From positions 414,001 to 478,000 of the forward strand of contig JALIZF010001733.1 in assembly GCA_029948255.1 (NCBI GenBank): 64,000 nucleotides of DNA, read 5' to 3'. The position numbers and the translations under genes are program-made. This document shows, in pieces, positions 55,280-64,000 of this stretch. The notes below the pieces were generated by a model. That model searched no databases. It had not been told where the DNA came from and saw nothing but the letters and a program-made list of their open reading frames with translations. Source of the stretch: Telmatactis stephensoni (Eukaryota; Cnidaria; Anthozoa; Actiniaria; Isophelliidae). Within the stretch, counting starts at the first letter, position 1. The number at the start of each line of letters is the position of its first letter.

Positions 55280-56175
55280 GAAACTTTATTTGCTTATGAA
55301 TACAGTTGTAAATCTCACTACGATAGCAATGAACAACTGGCTACTTGAAGTTGATACATGAGTAATATATATAAATGTATATTTACAAGGAATCCAATTA
55401 AATGAAAAAAAAAAAAAAAAAAAAAAAAATTAGGATTTTAATAGTTCTGGGTCATTCCAAATCTTATTTCTGCAGCAAAATATATAATATGTTGCTCTAA
55501 TGGCAAGATTTATCGTTTTCCTAATAATATAGAGTTGTTGTTTTTTATCAATGCCAATGTCATTCATCATGTCTAGGAAGGTGGAGCATTCATCCGAGAA
55601 AATGCCAAGAGAACTCATGGAGAGGTTAACAAATTTAACACATCTGTAGTCACTGCTCAAGTCGTTAATCAAGTTCTTGTATTTTTCTCGTTTACGCATT
55701 GCATTTTTACAAAGGTTGGATTCGAACCCAACTGTTAGTTCTAGGACATACAAGCACTTGGAATGTATTAGAAAAAGAAGATCTGGACGGAAAGTGTCAC
55801 CAGTTATAATTGAAGGACTCGAATAACCATTCACATCAGCATAGAGTGAAGAGCGATCATTAATTGCAGGTTGAAGGGAAGTGGCGATGAAATTTAGAAT
55901 TGAGTCGTGTCTCCAGGTAAAGCGTTCAAGGTAATGCTGGCAACCAAGGACAACATGGAGGAGTGATTCAGGATTAAGGCAGAAAGAGCAGTCAGGACTT
56001 GGTGACGATCCCCATCTGAACAGATTTTTACGTGTAGCGAGGGAGTTGTTTATGTAGCGAATGGTAAAGTTATAAATGTTCTTGGGAAGGTTAGACTGGA
56101 CAGATGACCAAATAGAATTAACAGATGATAATGAAAACTTGATAACATTTGCGAAAAAGAAACCTTGAGATGTTA
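55250..56175 (-). pseudogene. RLE-type LINE, C-terminal part, copy B
   Basis: The frame runs from about 56165 to the stop at 55430. It includes a Cys-His knuckle (CSFCLNPESLLHVVLGC, C-x2-C-x8-H-x4-C) and a PD-(D/E)XK-like nuclease core (RPDLLFLIHSKCLYVLELTV). This order, zinc knuckle and then restriction-like endonuclease at the C-terminus, is that of R2/NeSL/HERO-group LINEs. The family choice is not resolved. A 25-base poly-A on the plus strand (55405-55429) lies just past the stop. The reverse transcriptase part is absent (5' truncation). The tail carries ATT repeats at 55225-55280. Confidence 0.8.
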
Positions 56176-56252
56176 ATAATAATAATAATTTTAATAATAA
56201 TAATAATAATAATAATTAATAATAATAATAATTAATAATAATAATTAATAAT

Positions 56253-56283
<31 letters not shown>

Positions 56284-56300
56284 TAATAATAATAATAATT
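56176..56300. repeat. (AAT)n microsatellite
   Basis: AAT/TAA units with periodic TTAATAATAAT interruptions over about 125 bp, probably retroposon tail sequence of the element to the right. Confidence 0.9.
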
Positions 56301-56304
56301 TTAT

Positions 56305-56583
56305 TTACTTATATAGCGCTATTTGAGTTGCCCAATAGCACAGTGTATCTTGTTCAGTTTGTTGTTTATATATGTCATACAGTTCCTGGAGTTTGTCTCT
56401 GTTTGGTGCCATCTTACTTTCCACTCCATGCGATGCAGATGCCTCTCTGACTCCAGACATCCCAACAAGATGTCGAAGCTGATCAAGGACTTCTGTGGTC
56501 TTTACCTTTTTGTTGTCATTTCTTCTTTTATTGAGATGTACTGTTTCACTGGACTTGACTGCCATAACTTTCCTACTACTCAA
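56305..56583 (-). CDS. Unrecognised 92-codon frame before a retroposon-like tail
   Basis: The product is basic and helical in appearance (HLNKRRNDNKKVKTTEVLDQ, then LYDIYKQQTEQDTLCYW). I do not recognise it. It is followed on the minus strand by ATAGCGCTATATAAGTAAAT and an ATT run, a 3' tail type also seen at 17850-17888. It may be part of a retroposon or of an unidentified gene end. Confidence 0.25.
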   Translation of the reverse strand: MSSRKVMAVKSSETVHLNKRRNDNKKVKTTEVLDQLRHLVGMSGVREASASHGVESKMAPNRDKLQELYDIYKQQTEQDTLCYWATQIALYK

Positions 56584-56710
56584 GTAAGATGTCCTTGGAA
56601 CTTTTCAGTTACTCCATGAATACTCACATCTATGACCATGAATGATTTCTTCCGTTTGTTTTGGCCACTATGTCTGGGATGTTGTGATGCTGAAAGTGTC
56701 GGTTGCATGC

Positions 56711-56859
56711 TGTAATGAAGTAACCCAAGATACTCGCGTTCCTTTTATCCTTTAATCCTGCACTACACACTTACAACACACAACTTGACCATTCTCTCCA
56801 CACACACACTTCACTCAGTCCCATTCCCCCATCGGGAAGGGCTATCAAGTCATTACACA
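56711..56859 (-). repeat. Gypsy element 1, 3' LTR
   Basis: On the minus strand it starts TGTGTAATGACTTG and ends GGTTACTTCATTACA, with TG...CA termini. It is preceded by the purine tract AAAGGGGAGAGT (56860-56871). Length is 149 bp. The partner LTR is not in the window. Confidence 0.7.
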
Positions 56860-57190
56860 ACTCTCCCCTTTCAAGAAGCACTGTCTCAGTGCGGAAAAAT
56901 AAAACATAAGTAACTAACATTGTTCAAAACAATAAAGTTCCACTGACATTGTTCAACTAAAGTTCCACTGACAGTTTTCAATAGCATTGTGTCCTTGAAC
57001 TCTTTGTCTTTTTTTTTCTTTCACTCGATTATTCTCGGTGTGGTCACTAGTCATCATGCTACAAAAAGGTGTGCACAGTCTCATGTAGATGTGACTTACT
57101 CCACAAATCGAAATTGTTCAAATTTCTTGATAACTGGTCAGTTCCGTAACTTTAATTTACTTTAATGTCTCTTGAAGTCTCTGAAGTTTG

Positions 57191-58292
57191 TCAAACCCAA
57201 TCACCAAGTCTTCTTGGAGCTCTTATTGTTCTTTTTGGCCTGTCGCTTCCAGTCTGCTTCTGGTCTTTCTCTTCGTTGGTTTCTGTCACCTTTATTCTTG
57301 TTTTCTCTTTCTCTTTTCCTTCATCCTTCTTCTCTCTTTTCCCTTCTTTTCCTTGGTCCTTCTTTCCTTTCTTCTCATCTTCTCTTCCTTCGTCTTTCTT
57401 TCGTTTCTTCTCTTCTTCTTTTCCTTGGTCCTTCTTCCCTCTTTTCCCTTCTTTTCCTTGGTCCTTTTCTCTCTTCTCTTCTTCTGTTCCTTGGTCCTTC
57501 TTCCCCCTTTTCCCTTCTTTTCCTTTGTCCTTCTTTTCTTCCTTCTCTTCTTCTTTCCCTTGGTCCTTCTTCCCTCTTTTCCCTTCTTCTTTTCTATCAC
57601 CTGTTATCCAACTTTTCAAGGGTGGCCCAAGATAGGGCTTCAGACGATCCACATGGACTACTTTGGCTTTAGACTTTGCTGTTTTCTTGATTCTATAAAC
57701 AACATCAGATAAGGCGGCAACGACCAAGAACGGGCCCTCCGAAGGACAATCTAGCTTGGCGGTTCTCCCCTTCTTTCTTCGAATGTTATGCAACCAAACG
57801 CTTTCTCCCACCTGGAGTCGCCTCCAAGCAAGTTTCTTGTCATAGTTCCTCTTGTCTGGTTGCGGCTTGCTTCATATGTTGTTGTATATTGTCAAACGAT
57901 TCAGCTAATCTTCTAAGCGCCTCTGCGTACCTACCAGATAGTGGTGGTGTATCTGGAGTTTTCTCTGTGATAACATCTAGCAGTGCTTCCACTTCACTAC
58001 CCCACATCACTTGATTTGAATTGTAACCTCTACTTCCATGTACTGCTGAGCGGTATGCCATGATGCACATACGTAGTTGGAGATCCCAATCTTTTTGGTC
58101 TTGTAGTTTTCTGCGAAGCATCTCGATTAAGGTGCAATTAAACCTCTCCACCTGTCCATCAGACTGAAGATGTAATGCCGTGGTTCTGGTCTTTTCAATG
58201 TACAGAGGTTTACAAATTTCAGACCTGACTTTTGATTCGAAGTTGGTTCCTTGATCGCTGTGTATTTGTCTCGTTACTCTAAACCCACACAC
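57191..58292 (-). pseudogene. Gypsy element 1, integrase (decayed, with Lys/Glu repeat tail)
   Basis: The upstream frame (57840-58292) has integrase core motifs IHSDQGTNF (Asp) and SDGQVERFNCTLIEMLRRKL (Glu). The next frame (57191-57811) has VHVDRLKPYLGPPLKSW, the end of the C-terminal DNA-binding module of Ty3/gypsy integrases, then about 110 residues of Lys/Glu/Gly repeats coded by a purine-rich tandem repeat (57300-57590). It ends RTIRAPRRLGDWV. A frame break separates the two frames, and the first catalytic Asp region (58300-58620) is degenerate. Confidence 0.8.
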
Positions 58293-59647
58293 ACAAATTT
58301 AGACACCACCTTTTCGGGACTGTGCTGATTGGCCAGGTATAGCATAGCTTTCTGTCCATTTAGTAAGATAATCAGAGATCTCTTAGATCCGCATTCATGA
58401 CTACGAGTGACTCACCTATGAAATTGAGCAGTTAGACCAGGCCAGTTTTCGTGTATTCGGAGAGCAATTAGAGTCCTTCGAACACCTCGATGGCTCCCTG
58501 TTGTGTGATGGTGATGAGCTTCTAGGGCTTGTTCCCATAGGTTACTTGGTAGTACAATCTGATATGTCACTTTATCTCCGCTCTCACTTTCTCATTTCCT
58601 GTAGAGGGTAGCATCTCGTACCTCCAGGCGGTCCCACTGAGCCCATAGCGCTTTGAATGTGGTATTTTCTTGTGACATTTCTTTCAAGAAGGGCGCTTAC
58701 TAGAAGATTCTTAAGCTCGATAAGGTTCTTAAGTGTAGGGTCAGCCATTTGTTGTTGTGCCAAGAACTGGTTGGTTCATTCTGGATGGATCTTAACGGTA
58801 CATAGTAGCTTGAGGTTCCTTGAGGTTGTTGGTTGTTTGACCTCACTGTTCACCGACGTCCTTAGCTGACTCGTGACTAGACAGTTCTGTCTGTGTTCCA
58901 ACTGTAGTTGAACCTTTAGCATGATTCTGACACCATCTGCATCTTTCGGATCAAGGTGTTCGAGACGTTGCATCAGCGTTTCCGTGCTGTTGTCCTTGGC
59001 AGTACACGATGTCAAAGTCAAAGGTGCTGAGAAGGACAACCCAGCGAGCTAGTTAACCTTCACGTTCTTTGGTTTTCAAGATAGACCTCAGTGGTGCGTG
59101 ATCTGTTTGTATAGTAAACCTGCTGTTCTGTAAGTAGTGCTTATGTAGTTTCATTCATTCAACAATAGCTAAAAGTTCTTTTTCTGTAGTGCAATAGTTA
59201 CCTTCTGACTTAGAGAGAGTGCGATTTGAGAATGCTACAGACTTTTCGACTCCGTCCTGTACCTGGGACAGAACACATCCAATTCCGTGATTGCTGGCGT
59301 CAGTGTCAAGAATGAAAGGTGCATCCATCCTGGGATAAGCTAATACTGGTGAGTTAGTTAACAACTGTTTTAACTGTTCAAATGCACATTGACACTCACT
59401 AGTCCATTGGAATTGTTTCAAATTGTGTTCAGTAAGTTGGTACAATGGTTTAGCAACTGAAGCAAACCCAGGGACAAAGCGCCTGTAGTATGATGCTAAT
59501 CCAAGGAAACTTTTTACCTCTGTTGGTGATTCAGGCACTGGCCAGTTAGTAATCGTCTCCACCTTGCGGGAGTCAGCTTTAAGGAGGCTTCCTACAATTT
59601 TTCTAGTGCTCGACCGGTCAACTTGAAATGGCTGTAGTTCTTACATG
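58293..59647 (-). pseudogene. Gypsy element 1, reverse transcriptase end and RNase H (decayed)
   Basis: The frame at 59155-59562 reads FLGLASYYRRFVPGFA, VLAYPRMDAPFILDTDAS and FSNRTLSKSEGNYCTTEKEL, the connection between reverse transcriptase and RNase H in Ty3/gypsy. Further down, QTDHAPLRSI and YCQGQQHGNADA continue RNase H in shifted frames with stops. The 5' portion is cut off at 59647, where the foldback element starts. Confidence 0.8.
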
Positions 59648-60813
59648 AAAGCACCCACAGTCATGACCTTTCGTCCACTTACTACATAAAGACTGAAATT
59701 TTTTATTGGTATATGTTTTGTTTACATCAGGGTTACCATAGCGACGAAACGATGACGTCACCGTTTTAGATTCCAAGCAATTTTACGCGTTTTTCGACCT
59801 AAACTTTTAAAATGACACACAAGACGTTAATATACAGGACTTTGCGTAGCAGCATACGAGTTTTGGAGAAATTCGTATAGACAGATTTTGAATTATTCGA
59901 GGTGCAATTTTTTAACCCCAAAAATCACAATTTCTAGTCTTCGATTCCATAATTTTAAAAGCAAAGCAGCATGACAACTCTTCGACTGTCCAAATGTTGT
60001 TGAAATATCAGACTACTTCTCTACGAAGTTGCATGTGAGAAAGTGCTTTGGATCTCCGTCAGCATACGTCCATGGTCATGGTCCATGGTGACCATTGCCT
60101 ATAATTAGCATACTGAAGCATGCCTGCATGCAGGAATGTGAGAATGAAAACAACAACTTGATCCTAGAATCTTGCTGCGCTAAGTTACACCGAATATACT
60201 CAACTTTGAAATTTTATTTCAGTACCTTTGAAAGCTTTAATTGAATCGGCGTTTGGACAGTTTATTGCAAATATACTAAAGTTCTACTCACCAAAGGGAG
60301 AAAACAGTTGACCGAGAAATTTTTCTTTAGGAGCACTAAACGCTTTGTGTATACATTTTGATAAAATTTCGCCCAATTTCATGTCTAAATGGACGTATGC
60401 TGACGGAGATCCAAAGCACTTTCTCACGTGCAACTTTGTAGAGAAGTGGTCTGACATTTGAACAACATTTGGACAGTCGAAGAGTTGTCATGCTGCTTTG
60501 CTTTTAAAATTATGGAATCGAAGACTAGAAATTGTGATTTTTGGGGTTAAAAAATTGCGCCTAGAATAATTCAAAATCTGTCTATATGAATTTCTCCAAA
60601 ATTCGTATGCTGCTAGGCAAAGTCCTATATATTAACGTCTTGTGTGTCATTTTAAAAGTTTAGGTCGAAAAACGCGTAAAATTGCTTGGAATCTAAAACG
60701 GTGATGTCATCGTTTCGTCGCTATGGTAACCCTGATGTAAACAAAACATATACCAATAAAAATTTCGGTCTTTATGTAGTAAGTGGACGAAAGGTCATAA
60801 CTGTGGGTGCTTT
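59648..60813. mobile_element. 1.17-kb foldback element, about 425-bp arms
   Basis: Left arm 59648-60072 and right arm 60390-60813 are inverted copies with scattered mismatches (tips AAAGCACCCACAG). The spacer is 317 bp. The right tip meets the first base of gypsy element 2 LTR exactly. The left side abuts the truncated gypsy element 1. Confidence 0.88.
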
Positions 60814-60996
60814 TGTTACACGTATAAAACCGGACACCAAACCAACTCCGATACACAGAACAACAGAATTACTTTAATAGCTCCTTAGCGATCTCTTACA
60901 TGTGTTCTTGTCTAATCTAACTCATACACACGTGATGATTACACATGCGCTACGTCACTCAATACGTAACTCGATGCGTACATTTCTACTATATCA
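60814..60996 (-). repeat. Gypsy element 2, 3' LTR
   Basis: On the minus strand it starts TGATATAGTAGAAATG and ends TTATACGTGTAACA (TG...CA), 183 bp. The purine tract AAAAGCAGGGGAGAGTG (60997-61013) precedes it. The 5' LTR is outside the window or lost. Confidence 0.8.
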
Positions 60997-61361
60997 CACT
61001 CTCCCCTGCTTTTAAGTGAGTGTCCCTGACTAAACTACAACTAAAGTACTGAAGTGTTCAGTTAAGTTCCACGTAACATCTCTTAACTTATTCTCTTGAA
61101 CTGCTTGCATTGTTTATTGTTGGAGTGATCAAGTCCAATCTTTAAACACGATGTTCCTTGTATAAGTTCTATTTCTTGTTACTGGCTTCATGGTGATCAT
61201 ACACCGTCCATGTACAAAAGAGTACATTTTGTAATAATGCTTCCGTATTTTCTTCTTTTTTTTTTTTTTTTCAAACAAAATCAATATCATTTCATAATAA
61301 AATACCACATAAATCAAAGTTCAATATAAATCAATGTTCAATCAAAGTCTATGTTCATAGT

Positions 61362-63587
61362 CTATGCGTTTATTGGGATCGCCGGTCTACCATACGGATA
61401 GTAAAACTGACCATTCCATGGGTTAACTTGGTAGGGATATTGCTGATACGGTTGACAAACAGGAGTATGATGATTCCATTGATACAGTAAATTCTGCAAA
61501 AATTGCGTACTATAGTGTGGGTATACACTATGCGCCATCACATCGTATCCGAACCTTACCGGTTGCCTCCGTGTTCGTAATGGGTATCGAGGTCCCTGCT
61601 GTGCTTCTCTATCTTCTGTATCTGCTTCATCCTGTACATCCTCTTGAGTTGAATCAGTTGCATCATCTGAAACCTCTCCCCCTTCTTGTGAAGTATCCTC
61701 ACCATGGTCCGAATTATCCGCGGCACTAACGTTTTCGATCTCCGGATCTAATGGCTCCATATCCATGTGCACCAGTTGGTCTCCGTGTTGTTGAAGAGCA
61801 TTTGGGTCGGCGCCAAATTCGCTCTCAGAACTACTGTCGTCGTTATCGTTGCTGTCAGGCTCCTTATTTACCCGTCTTGCTTGCTGTTGACGTTGCTGCT
61901 GGTGCTGGTTTCTTCTGGGTTGGCGTTGAGGTCTTTGTTGTGCCTGTTGTTGTTCAGGTAAGGTTTCAAGGAAATCGCAGGGGTAAAGGAGGTTCCTGTG
62001 AAGAAGTCTAGAGGTACCATCGTGGTCTTCTCGTCGTACTTCGTACACAGGACCCGTGCCTTTCCGGGCGACTACGACATAAACTTTGTCTTCCCAATAG
62101 GCGCGGAGTTTTCCTGGGCCTCCCCTAGGTGTGAGATTACGCACCAGAACTCGGTCTCCGTCGCGGAGCTCCGTGAAGTTCAGTCGCTTGTCGTAACGAT
62201 TCTTACTCTTCGTATTTCCTTCGGTGACCCTCCGTCGAGCGATGTTATATGCAGTTTCCATGGTCGTTCTCCAGTGTTTAACAAATGCGCGTTGAGTCGA
62301 AGTGTTATCAACTTCCCTGCCAATCAGGATATCTATTGGCCGCCTTGGGGTTCTACCGAACAGGAGGTAGAAAGGAGCAAAGCCGGTACTTGTGTTTGGA
62401 GTGCAATTGTATGCGTGGACAACTTGATTGACGTAATCTTTCCAATGTGATTTCCGATCTTCTGGTAGAGTTCGAAGCATAGACAGTAACGTTTGGTTGA
62501 AGCGTTCCGTTTGACCATTACCTTGCGGGTGGTACGGTGTTGTTCGGGCGTGTCGAATGCCGCTAAGCTTCTCAAGTTGCGAAAAGAGGTGGTTCTCAAA
62601 CTCTTTTCCCTGGTCGTGCAGGATTCGTGCTGGGAAACCAAATCTCGGAATGAGATCGTTGAAGATCCTTTCTGCGACTGTCTTTGCGGACTTGTTTCTG
62701 GTCGGGTATGCCTGGGCGAACCTCGTAAAATGGTCAACGACCACAAGAATGTATTCATAGCCACCCGAGCTCTTCTCAAGATGGAGGAAGTCAATTGAAA
62801 TGAGCTCAAATGGCGACGATGACGAAAGGTGTTGCATGGGCGCACGTGTTTGCTGTTGCGGTTGACGTTGCTTCAGGCAGGAGCATACCTTTGTAACGTA
62901 GTGAACTATGTCTTGCTGCATGCGAGGCCAGTAGAAGCGTTCACGCGCCAGTTGGATAACACGGTCGGCACCCAAGTGTCCCATGTCACGATGTAGTTCT
63001 TTGAATACTAACGGTTTCTTGCTAGCTGGAAGTACCAGTTGTAGGTAGTTTGACGTGCGTCGACGCAGTAGACCATCTGATCCAACCTCGAGTTTTGTCC
63101 ACTCCCGCAGAAGGGCCCTTGTACCTGCCGTTTCTCTCAGTAGTGCTCTCCTACTCGGACATTGTCCCGACTGCATGATGGTGATGACCCTGTTTATGTC
63201 AGGGTCGGCTTGCTGAGAGAGGAGGAGTTGACGTTGGGTAACTTTTTCTCCTTCCATGTCACGTAAAGAAGGCAGAATATCGTCAGCTGAATGAATATTA
63301 CTGCACAGTGATGCAGCCCATACCGATTGTCCGGTAGTCAACATCTCTACTCCTGCAAATGTAGCATCAATTTCGCCTCGATCGGTTGTCTGAGCAAAAC
63401 GCCTGTCGAGCTCTGCTTGAAGTAGAGGCATGCGGCTTAGGGTATCCGCAACAGTGTTCAAGCGTCCTGGTTGGTATTTGATTGTAAAATTGAAGTCGGC
63501 CAGTTCCGCAACCCACCTATGTCCAGTTGCGTTAAGTTTCCCTGTTGTGTTTACGTAGGTTAAGGGATTATTGTCAGTACACTATGA
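61362..63587 (-). CDS. Gypsy element 2, RNase H end and integrase
   Basis: The frame is open from about 63584 (CTDNNPLTYVNTTGKLNATG, the end of RNase H). Counting from the internal Met at 63461, a zinc module has His 157, His 162, Cys 193 and Cys 195. Catalytic residues are Asp 224 (ISIDFLHLE), Asp 283 (LHDQGKEF) and Glu 319 (GNGQTERFNQ), with 35 residues between the last two. A GPY/F-like C-terminal module follows (about 435-495). A Gln/Arg-rich run, an acidic tract and a Tyr/Pro-rich tail make up the last 200 residues, longer than usual for this family. A stop and unrelated repeat sequence replace the upstream part, so the element is truncated although the integrase is intact. Confidence 0.88.
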
Positions 63588-64000
63588 ACCAAAAAGCCAT
63601 GAAAAAACACATGAATTTTTCATGGGAAAACAATGGGATATTCACATGTTTTTCATGGCATTTTAAGGGCTTTTTAATGGTCAAATACACTTGGTCATGC
63701 CATGAAAAAGCCCTGAAAAAGCCATGGAAAAAGCCATGAATACTTGTCACTTTAAGGGCCCATGAAAATGGTGAATGATGCCTCCCAAACCATGAAAAAC
63801 CCATGAAATGTCAGCCTTCTGATTTCATGGTGTTTTTCATGGCCTTTGAAAAACCCATGAACCAGAAATTCATGGCATGTTTTTCATGGGTTTGCCAAAT
63901 TAATGGGTCATGATTTTCCCAGGAATACGTTAAGTATTCATGGGCCATGAAAAAAATATATATGTTTCATGGTATTTTCATGCTTTTTTTAAGTTGTTAG
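63588..64000. repeat. CATG-rich short repeat (TTTTTCATGG)
   Basis: About two dozen CATG sites lie in 413 bp, mostly in CCATGAAAAA / TTTTTCATGG words facing both ways with spacings of about 8-24 bp. It replaces the upstream part of gypsy element 2 and runs off the window. Confidence 0.85.

Noticed and set aside
57165..57712. Phe/Ser/Leu-rich plus-strand proteins
   Set aside because: Antisense readings of the purine-rich Lys/Glu repeat of gypsy element 1.
61517..62845. Plus- and minus-strand open frames opposite or offset to the gypsy integrase
   Set aside because: Shadows of the intact minus-strand integrase frame in other reading frames.

Overview
The window looks like animal, AT-rich nuclear DNA, probably from an anthozoan cnidarian such as a coral or sea anemone. 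That assignment is an inference: the sequence shows spliced exons with consensus GT-AG borders and a mixed transposon load (BEL/Pao, Ty3/gypsy, RLE- and APE-type LINEs, tRNA-derived SINEs, PIF/Harbinger, Kolobok-like/THAP, many foldback MITEs). No marker gene fixes the species, and no bacterial-style operon, CRISPR array or rRNA is present.

The one host gene I can support runs on the minus strand from about 39.5 kb down to 13.8 kb. It is an eight-exon gene for a type II membrane protein of the DUF229 / sulfatase-like (alkaline phosphatase superfamily) group. Exons 2 to 8 have consensus splice borders and the intron phases agree at every junction. With a short candidate first exon at 39514-39534 the model is 791 codons plus stop. 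Its introns hold most of the repeats between 14 and 39 kb: a 15-bp minisatellite (intron 7), two SINEs, an apparently intact BEL/Pao element in sense orientation (intron 2), and a perfect 109-bp-arm palindrome and a 131-bp satellite (intron 1).

Left of the gene (1-13.7 kb) I see only repeats and DNA transposons. These include a full-length HARBI1-like transposase broken by one in-frame stop (9237-10289) and two TTAA-flanked MITEs (2639-3473, 11693-12480). From 40 to 53 kb there are tandem repeats and a 1.7-kb TTAA-flanked foldback (42401-44108). In the same stretch a Kolobok-like transposase reading frame is interrupted by a CAGGGT...ACCCTG element that itself carries a Harbinger MITE, and a 975-bp mini-transposon carries a THAP zinc-finger exon.

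From 54.8 kb to the end is retrotransposon territory. Two RLE-type LINE tails are followed by a decayed gypsy element with its LTR, a 1.2-kb foldback, and a second gypsy element with an open integrase frame. The last 410 bp are a CATG-rich repeat that truncates the second gypsy.
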